Positions 30,401 to 40,020 of a stretch of DNA of 64,000 nucleotides are shown piece after piece. A program made the translations under genes and the position numbers. Position 1 is the first letter of the stretch, and the number at the start of each line of letters is the position of its first letter. The notes beneath the pieces were generated by a model, which saw only the letters and a list, made by a program, of their open reading frames with translations, did not search any database and had not been told where the DNA came from. The stretch comes from Ceratorhiza oryzae-sativae (lineage: Eukaryota > Basidiomycota > Agaricomycetes > Cantharellales > Ceratobasidiaceae), in the NCBI GenBank assembly GCA_030998015.1, contig JARWMV010000238.1, forward strand, positions 992,001 through 1,056,000, read 5' to 3'.

Positions 30401-31821
30401 CTCCTTCAAGTGAATGAAGGATATCTTGTTGCCTAGGTAGAGGGTATTCATCTGGTATAGCTACTGCATTAAGCTTCCTGTAATCAATGCACAAGCAAGG
30501 CTTATTATTCTGCCATACTACAAGCACTGGGAAGCCCCGAGGGCTCTTAGATTCCTCAATTACACCTAAGCACAACCAATCATCTATTTGCTTGTCTATA
30601 GCAGCCTTATGTTATGACCCGCCTAGCAGACATAACCTAACAACCGAATATTGTACAGATTTATGGCATTTTTCCCGAAGCGGAACAAACCATAAACAGG
30701 ATCACATGATCTCGGCACTTACCCAACGATTAAGTGCTGGTGGTTACCCTGAACTTGCTCCAGCGTTTCTCTCCCATGTTACCTGGAGCGAGGAGCGAGT
30801 TGTCATGTGACCTTGGCGCTTACCCAACGATTAAGCGCTGGTGGTTACCCTGAACTCGCTCCAGCATTTCTCTCCCATGTTACCTGGAGCGAGGAGCGAG
30901 TTGTCACGTGACCTTGGCGCTTATCCAGCGATTAAGCGCCGGGTGCTTAAGTCCAAAAAGTCACATGACCCTCAGACCTTGCGCGGCTCTATAAGATTCG
31001 GAGCCGCACAAACTTAGGATAAACGATTACCTAAGACCTAGTACTATATAGAACCTATAACTGCTGTAGACGGCACTTAGGAAAGGGGGGCCACCGCAGC
31101 AACTGCAGTCACATGTATATAAGGGGAGTAAAGCAAGACTGGACGCCTCAGCTTGCTTTATCTCGTCAACCACCATAGACCATAGCAAACACTGTAACTA
31201 GAACGCTCAATACATACTGCATAGCACCAAACCGTCAACGCAGCCACTACTTAAGTGCTCCACAAGGGAGCCTCCAGAGGGTCACGACACCTTAGCCTCT
31301 TCACTTGGCCTATAAGGAGTTAAAGCAATTTCCTTTGCACCTTATCTGAGATTAATCTCTGCCCTGCCTGGGTAATTGCCAAGTCTGCCATCTAATCCAA
31401 AAGCTTCAAAGTTCTTCTTCACAACCTTTTGCAAGCTTTTCTTCTGATCTGGAGTCAAATTGTCTCCCCAATGTACTTCTGCCAAGAGTCTTTCCCTAGG
31501 GACTGGCTCTGGGTCAGGCAGTTCAGCAGTTTTAGGGCCTCCCTCTGGCTGCTTTGAAAGTTCAATTTCTTCAGCAGTAGGAGAAGGTACTTTGACTTCC
31601 TTCATAAGAGTATTTATTAGATGTGCCTTGGCTTCTCCTGCCTTCCTAAGTTTTTCAGGCAAATCTTTTTCTTTATCCAATGCAATCTTGGGGTCATGCA
31701 TATATCCTATGACATGTCCTTTGGGTAAATGCACTGGCCTCTGAGAAAAGTTGGTTATCTGAATAGTCTTAGTATCAGGAGTGATGATGCTGTCTGTAGT
31801 TCCATGACATCCAAGTTCCAT
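27405..31821 (-). pseudogene. Pol of element D: RT, RNase H, integrase, chromodomain-like end
   Basis: One frame over 4.4 kb, broken by the G-family solo LTR, one TAA at 31342 (INLR-stop-GAKE) and one TGA at 27537 (KQR-stop-YLTRF). RT: CLCIDYRKLNAV, LDALAGFTQL, MPFGWRNGPPVFQ, VYLDDIVIYS (YLDD). RNase H: YTDACDFGIAAIL, an insert of about 70 residues, then AETRYSATEREALGV and VSDHAALKW. Integrase: HAGCHRTYNKVASTYYW and CDICQKAK, DDE residues in TMDFIMDLP, VITDRDSRW, ADGQSEIMNQ. The tail is chromodomain-like, with YLTRFVGYPPEWDEW after the TGA. All catalytic residues are intact; a few repairs would make it whole. The RNase H insert is unusual. Confidence 0.92.
30610..31289. repeat. Solo LTR of family G inserted in D pol
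   Basis: 680 bp, ends TGTTATGACCC and GGGTCACGACA (inverted), flanked by CCTTA on both sides (30605-30609 and 31290-31294). It contains GCGC-rich subrepeats (GGTGGTTACCCTGAACT, repeated near 30740 and 30835). A degraded relative lies at 53100-53340 in the other orientation. Removing it restores AKAAIDKQIDDWLCLGVIEE in pol. Confidence 0.92.
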
Positions 31822-32683
31822 TATTACTTTCTAGACTACCTTCAATAAAACCTTCCTGCTGTCCTTCCTGGAATTCAACTAGAATAGGCACTTGTGTAAT
31901 GAATTCAGCCTTTAAAAATACATCCCTAGCTAATTTAACTGGGGTAGTACCTTCAGGCCCTTTCTTTAAGGCTTTCTTCTTAGAAGATTTTTTCCTGTGA
32001 AAGGCTCTTCTCTCTAGGTTTGTCTTGAAGTCTGGTCTAGTGTAAACTTGAAATACATTTCCAGCTTCATCCAATCTTGGTTCAGTTTCTAATTCAATTA
32101 CTTCAGCAGACCTACCAGAGTTGCCAAAGAGTATTCTGCTAGGAGAGGAAAGACGATCTAAAGAGATTCTATATTGGTTAGAAAAGTCATTACCCAGAAT
32201 GAAAGGTACTTTCATTCCTTTCACTACATAGGCTTCTACCTGCATCTTTACAGGTCCATCCTTAGTAGGGAAGGTTAAGTCTAATACTACATATCCTGTA
32301 ATACTAGTTTTACCAGTCACTTGAATAAGATTTATCTTTTGGCCAGATTTCTCTTTAGGAGGTTGTTTTAAGCTAGTCAGAAAATTATAGCTAATCAGGG
32401 TAATATCAGAGCCTGAGTCAACTGTAATTTCTGTTAAGCCTTCTTCATTCCCTACCCTAGCCATAGCTACTGTAGGTCTAGTTCCCAAGAAATGAGTTCC
32501 TGAAGGATGTTCCATCACCTTTTTAAGAGTAATAGTTTTATCCTCAGGGACTGATTTAAGGTCAAGAGGCTCATTCCTGGTAGATAATTGAATAGAAAAT
32601 GATTTGGTAGCCATTGTTTGATTTGCTAGTGCATTATAATTGTGTACTGCCTGTATATCCTGATCATCTGTATTTACTCCCAA
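31775..32683 (-). pseudogene. Protease region of element D
   Basis: 302 residues. Active site ITVDSGSDITLISYNFL near residue 110, followed by flap-like LIQVTGKTSITGYVVLDL and VKGMKVPFILGNDFSNQY. A basic stretch (RKKSSKKKALKKG) follows near 235. The frame leaves the RT frame near 31821 by a one-base shift (SNNGTWMSW against IMELGCHG). Upstream it is separated from the nucleocapsid frame by a short gap. Confidence 0.85.
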
Positions 32684-32721
32684 GTCCTCTGTCTCATTAG
32701 ATTCAGAAGGCTGGGAATTAA

Positions 32722-33243
32722 TTAAAAATCCAAGTCAGAGGAAGAGCTAGAAGAATCAGATTCTTCCTCTTGGTCTTCAAATGGCTCAGTTTCAGATGGT
32801 TCAGGATTGGAATCATTGCAGGCAGCTTCATATTCAGCATAAGCAGTTTGTTCAGCCTCAGTAGTTTCAGCAAAATAAACTTGGACATTGTTAGCATTAG
32901 ACTTATTATGCTTGCACTCCTTGTCATTGTGCATAAGACTTCCACAATGAATACAGCCTCTCATTCCTCTACCTTTAGGAGTCCCTTTCTTATGTTTGGA
33001 AACATTAGAATTGTCTGGAGGGAAGGGCCTCTTATAGCCTTTGAATTTATCAGGCTGCTTTGACTTGAACTTAGAGTTCGAAGAATTTACTGCATGAGCA
33101 CTAGCTTTGTGACCATGCTTTTTCTGATGCTTTTCAGCCTTCAAAGCTTTGATCACCTCCTTGACTGTGTCATAGGTAGCTTGGTTGTTCATATGGCAAG
33201 GCCAATCCTGCAATAAATCTTCTTGTTCCTTAATTCTAGTCAC
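32722..33243 (-). CDS. Nucleocapsid part of element D Gag
   Basis: Lys/His-rich region with one CCHC knuckle CIHCGSLMHNDKEC near residue 98 (C-x2-C-x4-H-x4-C), followed by an acidic tail (ETEPFEDQEEESDSSSSSSD). Helical start (ATYDTVKEVIKALKAEKHQK). Follows the capsid frame after a degraded 110-base junction with stops. Confidence 0.8.
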   Translation of the reverse strand: MTRIKEQEDLLQDWPCHMNNQATYDTVKEVIKALKAEKHQKKHGHKASAHAVNSSNSKFKSKQPDKFKGYKRPFPPDNSNVSKHKKGTPKGRGMRGCIHCGSLMHNDKECKHNKSNANNVQVYFAETTEAEQTAYAEYEAACNDSNPEPSETEPFEDQEEESDSSSSSSDLDF

Positions 33244-33351
33244 ATAGGTGGACCAGTCTGCAATATCCTCATGGTTGACTATAGTTCTCCATTGTGTAGG
33301 AGCTGACCTACTTCAGCAATGATAGTGAGGTCATCCCAGTCTTCAACCATG

Positions 33352-34338
33352 TCAAGCAGTTTCTTTATTGTTGCCTGAATCCTTGAACCTGGCTGCCAAA
33401 GCTTTGTTCCTAGCTTTGGTAATCCAATTAGGAGTCCAAAAGAAACTAATTAAGCAAGCTCTCATCTGATTCCAATCTGTAGACATTCTAAGCCTTTGTT
33501 CCTCATTGAACTGATACCACCATTGTTTAGCATCTCCAGTAAACCTGAATGGGATAGTCAGGGAGAGTCTGTTGTTCTCATTTAAACCCATGGCTATATA
33601 ACAACTGATTTGGTCTATCCATTGATATAGTTCATCTGGATCACCATTATACTCTGGTATCACTTCAGGCTTGAGTTTGGTTGTATTGTTACCATTTCCT
33701 CCAGCTCCTCTAGGGCCCTCTGGGCCTGTTGGACCTGGTGGACCTGGTTGACCATCTCTTCCATCCCTGCCATCCCTTCCAGGGGGACCTTGGTCTCCTG
33801 GATGTCCTGGAGGGCCTTGAATCCAAGGATAAGGACCATTAGGAGGATTTCCGGGGGGCCCTGGAGGCCCAGGTGGTCCTGGTGGTCCTGGTAGTCCTTG
33901 TGGCCTAGGAGTATTGGGTGGAATAGGTGGAATAGGAGGGACATGAGGAATATGTCCCCCTCCTTGATGAGGGTAACTTTGACCTACTGGAAGGTTAGGT
34001 GGCCCCTGTCCTCCTCCTGGAGGATTAGGTGGACCAGCACTTCCTCCTGAGAAATTCCTGCCACTAGAGGCAGGAGGTCCAGTGGGAGGAGGTCCTGGTG
34101 GCCTCCTAGGTGGAGTAGCAGCCAGACCAGAGAACCCTGGTCCTAGATTTATCACAAAGGGTTGATAAGGATCAAACCTCTGAGTTCTAAATGTTTCAGC
34201 TTCAGTAGGTCTAGAGACTTGTGGCATATGTATGCTAGCATCAGCAGGTAATTGTGACTGAGGTACTAATGGCTGGAAACCTAATAAGGTATTCCCTTCA
34301 GGACTATAAACTGGCATCTTTGAAGGATCTCCAGTCAT
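33352..34338 (-). CDS. Capsid part of element D Gag with collagen-like repeats
   Basis: ATG at 34338, but the open frame extends upstream to about 34625 through a Pro/Ser/Glu-rich stretch (TSEEDSSEEEARRPRH), so the start is not decided. Residues 148-213 (33897-33700) are Gly-X-Y triplets, about six before and thirteen after a three-triplet break, including GPPGPPGPPGPPG and GRDGRDGRDGQPG, the signature of a collagen triple helix. A capsid core follows (VIPEYNGDPDELYQWIDQI, FTGDAKQWWYQFNEEQ, FWTPNWITKARNKALAARF). A collagen-like segment in a retrotransposon Gag is unexpected; trimerisation would be the obvious role. Confidence 0.85.
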   Translation of the reverse strand: MTGDPSKMPVYSPEGNTLLGFQPLVPQSQLPADASIHMPQVSRPTEAETFRTQRFDPYQPFVINLGPGFSGLAATPPRRPPGPPPTGPPASSGRNFSGGSAGPPNPPGGGQGPPNLPVGQSYPHQGGGHIPHVPPIPPIPPNTPRPQGLPGPPGPPGPPGPPGNPPNGPYPWIQGPPGHPGDQGPPGRDGRDGRDGQPGPPGPTGPEGPRGAGGNGNNTTKLKPEVIPEYNGDPDELYQWIDQISCYIAMGLNENNRLSLTIPFRFTGDAKQWWYQFNEEQRLRMSTDWNQMRACLISFFWTPNWITKARNKALAARFKDSGNNKETA

Positions 34339-34550
34339 AGTTACAGAAGGTCCAGTAGGCTCTCTAAAACCTTCAGCCCTATGATCTTCTGTAGGCCTGC
34401 CTGCTTCAGCATCTGAAGTTCTATTAGAACTCCTATGCCTAGGTCTCCTAGCTTCTTCCTCAGAAGAGTCTTCTTCACTAGTAGTAACAATAAGGGGAAC
34501 AGCTCCTTGAGGAACAGTCCCAGAGTCATCCCTTACTGGCCTAGAAGGGG

Positions 34551-34829
34551 TTATTGGCTCCCTAGGTGGGTAAGGAGATGCTGGTCTTCCAGTATACTGT
34601 TCATGAGGTGGAAACTCTTCCTCAATAGTGACTGCATGACCTTTGCTAAGTCAACCCCTAAAGGTTCCTTTCTAATAGCATTGTCAAAGGATTGACGTCT
34701 AGCAGGTTTATTTACCAAGGGAGAGTCCTGGTCCTGATCAGTATCATCCTCATTTACTTCTCCAATAGTGGGTAAAGCTGAAGGACCAGCTTCAGTCACT
34801 TGAGCAGGAGGTAATAGAGGTTCTAGCAC
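34551..34829 (-). pseudogene. N-terminal Gag region of element D
   Basis: Acidic, Pro-rich frame (GEVNEDDTDQDQDSPLVNK) leading by a one-base shift near 34650 into KGHAVTIEEEFPPHEQYTGR and on to the capsid frame. The first codon is GTG. Probably the N-terminus of Gag rather than a separate gene. Confidence 0.6.
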
Positions 34830-34901
34830 TCTTCCTGATTGCCTAGGACCTACTCCTATGCGTCTAGGATAGTCTTTTCTCTACAGGAGTAAATGAAGTT
34901 C

Positions 34902-36140
34902 CTAGATAACTTCCAAGTAAGTAGAAGGACCTCTAACTCCCAGAATGCGAGTAGCTTCTATTTGAGACACTGATTCTGGAGTAAATAGAGCTTGTAGTCT
35001 CTTCTCACTTGGAGTCCTTATAGGAGTAATTGCACCTAAAGCTTCTGGTCTAGCTGGAGAACTAGTTACAGGGCCAAGAAGCTCTTCCTGAGCCATAGCT
35101 GAAGTAGATGCAAATCCAGAAGGTTGAATTGCAGTCATGGTAGTATCCTCAGCAGAATCATCTGCTATCCTTGTGATATCTTCCACTTCCTGCTCTTCTA
35201 TTTGAACTAGCTCCTCTCCACCACTCACTGGCTCATCTGGATCCTCCTGAACTTCTAGAGGTTTGAATTCTAGACGACCAGTAGGAGATCTAATTGAGTC
35301 AATAGTATGCTTAGGATGAGGGGCTGGAGCATATTCTGGAGTCTTGGATCTACTCTCAGAATTTTCCCACATTATTTCATTGAGCTCCCTTTGCTTCCCT
35401 TTACCAAGGTCTTGCATAGCTTGGTGTTCAATAAAGAGGTAAGCCAAAAAGCGCTCAACTTCATCCCTGAATAATACACAAGCAACTTCATGCTGTTTCT
35501 TACTGAAAGCAAAATGCTTCCTAGTTTCAGGGAATGCAGGAACATCTGGGTGAGGTATAGGATGCCTGCTCCTAACAGGGAGTAGTTGGGACTTGAAAGC
35601 AGAGAGCTTAGTCCTAAAACTCCTATGCCTGTTCAAGTCAATGAACATGACAGGTTCTCCAGATGCAGACCAAGACCATTCTGGCCTAAATGTACATAAA
35701 TAATCCAATTCTTGTAAGAGATCCTTGAAGAATTCTCTACACCCAATAGATGGATATTTAATGTGCATTACATGGGGATGAGGACGTTCATATATCTTCC
35801 TACCTACTGCTCTAACTAACCTTCTCCTCTCTGCTATCTCTGGATGCATCCTTGTTAGGTTTGTCATCCTAGTAGCAGCAGGTTGGTAAGTCAGATGCCT
35901 TTGCTCTCTAGGAGTAAGAGCAATATATGAACTAGATCCATTAGGAGGGATGGGCAAATATTGTTCATAATCTACAGTATCCTGGTGATGATAACTATAG
36001 TCTGATTGTACATGCCTACCTCCTGCATCACTTCCTACCATGGAATCTGATGCATAAGGATCTTCAGGTGGTAATGGATGGTGAGTACTGTCCCAAAAAC
36101 TTCCAGGGACATGTACAGACATATTTGAAGTACTGGCCAT
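34902..36140 (-). CDS. ORF5b: large unknown ORF upstream of Gag, element D
   Basis: 412 residues from ATG at 36140 (MASTSNMSVHVPGSFW). Regions: Pro/Tyr/Ser-rich start (STHHPLPPEDPYASDS, DYSYHHQDTVDYEQYLPIPP), a basic helical part (RMHPEIAERRRLVRAVGRKI), a compact-looking middle (GCREFFKDLLQELDYLCTF, SGEPVMFIDLNRHRSFRTKL, RDEVERFLAYLFIEHQAM), then a long acidic disordered tail (EELVQIEEQEVEDITR). Lies between ORF5a and Gag in the position where a Gag N-terminal extension or a separate leader gene would be. No zinc knuckle and no known domain seen. Intact, unlike most frames in the window. Confidence 0.65.
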   Translation of the reverse strand: MASTSNMSVHVPGSFWDSTHHPLPPEDPYASDSMVGSDAGGRHVQSDYSYHHQDTVDYEQYLPIPPNGSSSYIALTPREQRHLTYQPAATRMTNLTRMHPEIAERRRLVRAVGRKIYERPHPHVMHIKYPSIGCREFFKDLLQELDYLCTFRPEWSWSASGEPVMFIDLNRHRSFRTKLSAFKSQLLPVRSRHPIPHPDVPAFPETRKHFAFSKKQHEVACVLFRDEVERFLAYLFIEHQAMQDLGKGKQRELNEIMWENSESRSKTPEYAPAPHPKHTIDSIRSPTGRLEFKPLEVQEDPDEPVSGGEELVQIEEQEVEDITRIADDSAEDTTMTAIQPSGFASTSAMAQEELLGPVTSSPARPEALGAITPIRTPSEKRLQALFTPESVSQIEATRILGVRGPSTYLEVI

Positions 36141-36174
36141 AACAGTTCTTCTCCAATTCAAGATGAATTTGTAC

Positions 36175-36662
36175 TTAGGAATAATTTTCAAAATATGTTT
36201 CAGTTACAAATTGATAAATGGCTTGATAAACTGTATCCCAGTAGCTGGTATGGGGTGACCAGAAAGACCTAATAAATGTGTGTTGAACTTTTATTGGTTG
36301 TGGTTGATCAGGAAGATGTTGAATATAGACTTCAAATTCAAGTCCAGCACTTAGAGCACTTGATACTGAATTTATTGGAATATATGGCCTATAATTCCTA
36401 AAGGTAAATGTCAGAGTAATATGTGGGGGTGGACCACCAATACTACTATAACCTAAAACAGTAATTGTAGGGTTTGGGGCTTGAATCCAGACAGGATCTA
36501 TCTCAAGAGCCCAAGATATGTTGTTGTATTCTGTGGTAAGAAAGGTATTTCTATACACAGAGTGGTCAAAATTGAGAAATTCCGTTTTGGGCAATAGATT
36601 GACCAAAAATGGCAATGTTAGTTGATAGTTACTTGATGTAAGGACCTGGGTCGCTTCACCAA
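36175..36662 (-). CDS. ORF5a: Met-less frame starting in the 5' LTR, element D
   Basis: The frame ending at 36175 (TYFENYS) has no Met codon at all. It stays open upstream through the primer-binding site (reading NIGEATQVLTSSNYQL) and into the LTR until a TAG in CTCTAG. The protein is beta-rich (YNNISWALEIDPVWI, PHITLTFTFRNYRPYIPI, LEFEVYIQHLP). Its end overlaps the upstream extension of the ORF5b frame by 17 bases. Translation would need a non-ATG start or an exon spliced from the LTR. Alternatively it is chance. Function unknown. Confidence 0.45.
36645..36661 (-). other. Primer-binding site of element D
   Basis: TGGTGAAGCGACCCAGG on the minus strand one base after the 5' LTR. The TGG start fits the CCA end of a tRNA, and no complementary stretch is seen in the LTR. 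The tRNA is not identified. Confidence 0.65.
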
Positions 36663-37965
36663 TGTTACGGGTCAGGGTACACTTGAATATCTAGAGCTTA
36701 AGCAAATGTAGATATGTTAGTATACACTAATCGTACTCAATACTTCTTAGACTAGAGTAAGAAGGCTCAAAGTAGTTGCAATGCATCAAGTAACACTCAA
36801 GGTAGTCTTAATCTTTCACAGTGTAAACTGACTAATTTATAGGTATAAAGAGCAAGACTACTATGGTCAGGTTCCCTTAGATATCTTAAATGTAGTTCAG
36901 CCCTAGTCGCTTGGACTAACTGATACTAATCTTAATACTAGGCTTAAGCGATAGCTTATAGGATAGATGGTGGGCTGCCTAATGCGTGTACTTCCTCAGC
37001 TACAGGTACTTAGATTTCCTCTAATAGCTGGTACTTAATGTCACGCTCAATCAGGCAATATTGTATCCTTATATATCTCTGTATATAAGATACAATGACT
37101 CAGACAGTATATAACTAATATGGTACTTTATTCCTCAGTACTAGTTATATAAGAAATCACACACAGACAAGAGAAATAGAAAGAGAAAAGAAACCAATAA
37201 CCGGTCTGGGTTGAGTAGAGGGAGGTGGTCTGGAAGGGCCTCAGAGGAGGTCCTTTTATACCCTGAGGAGGGCATTCCAGAGCCAAATAGATACATGCAT
37301 GCCAGTGCGATCATCAAAAGAGGGTACTGCTATACTTGGGGTACACCCTAGCCCAGTAAGGATATGAGAGTAAAGACAGGGTGTGGATCAAAGGCATTGA
37401 TACATCTGAGACCTGCTATTGGCTTGTAGATCATATTATCATAGTATATACATGTAATAAATGGAGGCTACATCTCAGTGAGTCATAAAGTGAGTCAGAG
37501 AAGCTTCTGGATCAATTTGGAAGGCTCTCCTGACTCACTGGAGTCATTAGATCTTGATTGATGGTCCAGTAAGATTCTAATGATCTTCGGGCCATTCCGG
37601 CGCGAGGATCGGGCGGATCGCGACGATCTTCGGGAAGCAGATACCGCCGAAGATTAGCTATCGATAGAGCATAAGATCGCTTTGATAGCGTAAGCGGTTG
37701 CCGAGATATGAGCGGCGCGATGTTGTAATCAATATCTCCTGATAAGAGGAAATGTCACAACCCCTGTATCTCTCTGAGATCTTATTGTAAAAACTTAATA
37801 AAATATGCGTTGGAAAGTGGGAAATTTGTACTATTTAGTGGAATGGAAAATAGTACAATTTGGAGTGCATATAAATTCATGTATTTCACAAATTAATTAC
37901 AGAGGCATTGCTTGAGGTTGGCAGAGCAGACTAAAATAATAGAAAAATGTTAGTGATCCATAACA
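36663..37965 (-). repeat. 5' LTR of element D (1303 bp)
   Basis: TGTTACGGGTCAGGG to ...GATCCATAACA on the plus strand. TATAAAAGGA promoter at 37251-37260 and AATAAAG at 37126-37132 on the minus strand, so R spans about 100-150 bases. Retains more CpG (GGCGCGAGGATCGGGCGG near 37600) than the solo copies at 40 and 49 kb. Confidence 0.93.
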
Positions 37966-38154
37966 CAGGCACTTAAAGAGGGGGCTGAAATCCCACTGCT
38001 TATCAGCCCTGAGCTTTTCATTTCAGCAATTCTGATAGACCATTCCCTCAACAATATAATAAGGGATGTGTTACCAGATGATAAATCCATATCCAAGATC
38101 CTGAAGTCCCTTGAGGAACACATTCCGGTTTGAGGCTGGCGTCTAGAAAATGAC

Positions 38155-39481
38155 TTGTTGTACTATCACAACTGCATTCATGTACCAAACAAGCTAGAAA
38201 TCAGATGTGCAGTGATAGAAAGCCAGCATGACAATCCTGCAGCAGGGCACCTTGGGCACTTCTGGACCCTAGATCTCCTTTCAAGGGATTATTACTGGTC
38301 AGGAATGAAAAGTTCCATTGTCAAATATGTACAGGCATGTGACTTGTGTATCTGCAACAAAAATTCAAATTAGGCACCTCCAGGGTTACTACAACCAATA
38401 GAATTACCCAATAAACCCTGCAAGGAAATCACCTACAACCTGATTGTTGGGTTACTGATGTCCAAGGGATATGGCACAATACTAATGGTGGTCAACTGCC
38501 TTTCCAAGATGGTTCACTTCATACCTATGCATTCAAATGCCACCACAGTAGATGTCACAAACCTATTCATCAACTTTGTCTGGAAACTGCACAGACTTCC
38601 CTGGAAAACTATCTTGGACCACAGACCCAACTTTAATGCAAAATTCTTGCACCAAGTCTATAGTCACCTAGGAATCAAGCCACACTACTCCACAGCTTAC
38701 CAACCTCAGGTAGATGGACAAAGCAAGCACCTAAACCAGTCTGTCAAAATATATCTACATCATTATATCAATCAATGACAAACAGACCAGGTAGCTGCAC
38801 TCCCTCTAGCAGAATTTGCATATAATAATGGAAAACATTCCAGGTCTAATCACATGCTGTTCTTTGCCTGCTATGGTTACAACCCTGACTTCACAGTAGG
38901 GAATACCAGAGGAAGCAGTGTACCTCAAGCCAACAAATATGCCAAACACCTCAAGTCCATTCACAACAAGGCAAAGGCAGCACTCACAATTGCAAACTGG
39001 ACTTATACCAAGTACTATAACCAGAAACATGGCAAGGCACCCAAAATTGATGAAGGCCCAAAAGCTTTCCTTGACAGCTCTAATATTAAAACCATACAAC
39101 CATCCAAGAAGTTGGACAATTGTTGCTTTAGTCTGTATAAGGTTATCAAGAAACTTGGGAAATATATGTACCAATTGGAATTGCCCAAATCCATGAAGGT
39201 GCATCCAGTCTTCCACACCTCACTTCTATTCCCAAAACCAGTTGACAAGTACCAAAGGGAGCCAGCACCAGTGCCCACAGTTGTAACTCCTGAGGGTGAA
39301 GAGGAGTACAAAGTCAAGTGAATCCTGGACTCACACAAAGTTGGAAGACATTTTGAATACTATGTCAGTTGGAAAGGCTATGGTGCAGAAGAAAACAGTT
39401 GGGAACCCAAAGCCAATCTCAAGAATGCACCTGAAGAATTAGCCAACTTCCACCAAGACCATCCTGATGCACTGGGACCTT
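38155..39481 (+). pseudogene. Integrase with chromodomain-like tail, family A fragment
   Basis: Homologous to 7561-8994. Seen in order: YYHNCIHVPNKLEIRCAVIE, HLGHFWTLDLLSRDYYW (the Arg that is a TGA in A), CDLCICNKNSN, TILMVVNCLSKMVHFIP (a D-to-N change in VVDR), LPWKTILDHRPNFN, VDGQSKHLNQ (the catalytic E is replaced by K), the SH3-like part KKLDNCCFSLYKV, and after a stop at 39321 the tail [19 protein letters not shown]. Dead by both stops and active-site changes. The sense orientation is opposite to A. Confidence 0.88.
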
Positions 39482-39494
39482 GATGGGGGGGAAG
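39482..39494 (+). other. Polypurine tract of the family-A fragment
   Basis: GATGGGGGGGAAG directly before the LTR start TGTCATGG; same as in element A. Confidence 0.85.
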
Positions 39495-40020
39495 TGTCAT
39501 GGCCTAGACCATGACCACAACTTTATTATGAATTTTAATCATTTTATTTATCAATGATTCCTTTGTATTTTGGACAAGTCCTGTTTATTTGGATATATGT
39601 GGTTTATTTACCTAGATGTCATGTGACCTTGTTGTTGTTGACTCACTGTTTGGTATTGCTGGAATGTTCTGTGATGACATGGCATTTAGTACTTATTGGT
39701 CCTGGTATTTGATATGTACAGCCTTGGCCATGAATATATAAGGGAGAGTCTGAGAGCCTTAAGCCTCAGAACTCAACCACCTGTTCTACCCCTTTCACAT
39801 CCTTTGTGCCAGTGGTTGCCATGCCACTTGGTACCTAGCCCAGCTAGCTTCCTAGCAGGTGCACTCTACTCATACTCATCAATACACCTTGTTGCAACCC
39901 ACCTTTTCACTGCACAATATACCTTAGTTGCTGTGGTTTGACCTCTGGCCATTTTAGCCTATAGGTCTGCCCTCACCTCAGATGTGTTGGGTCTTATCTG
40001 TTCAGGTTGTGGCTCTGACA
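39495..40020 (+). repeat. 3' LTR of the family-A fragment (526 bp)
   Basis: TGTCATGGCC to GGCTCTGACA. Carries ATATATAAGGG and, about 35 bases later, CAGAACTCAACC, the same promoter and transcript-start arrangement as in A. Confidence 0.9.

Larger units (their letters stand above)
22185..37965 (-). mobile_element. Giant Gypsy element D (15.8 kb) with accessory genes
   Basis: Minus-strand LTR retrotransposon with 1.3-kb LTRs (TG...CA). Order on the minus strand: 5' LTR, tRNA-type primer site, ORF5a, ORF5b, Gag with collagen-like repeats, nucleocapsid, protease, RT-RNase H-integrase-chromodomain, then X1, X2, X3, X4, polypurine tract, 3' LTR. Length without the inserted 680-bp solo LTR and the 674-bp MITE is about 14.4 kb, about twice the usual Gypsy size. 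Flanks share CAGG but not a perfect 5-bp duplication. The two LTRs show nine differences in the first 170 aligned columns, so insertion is not recent, yet most frames need only one repair. Five more LTR copies of this family lie in the window. Confidence 0.9.
37966..40020 (+). mobile_element. 3' end of a family-A Gypsy element, truncated
   Basis: Plus-strand copy of the A family retaining integrase, polypurine tract and 3' LTR. The left side stops at element D; the right LTR end abuts a truncated D-family LTR. It lacks everything from gag to RNase H. Confidence 0.88.

Noticed and set aside
30730..30920. Repeated GGTGGTTACCCTGAACT blocks as a separate tandem repeat
   Set aside because: They are internal to the G-family solo LTR bounded by CCTTA duplications.
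22180..37970. Perfect target duplication for element D
   Set aside because: Only CAGG is shared; 5-bp flanks are GCAGG and CAGGC, whereas the family elsewhere makes 5-bp duplications.
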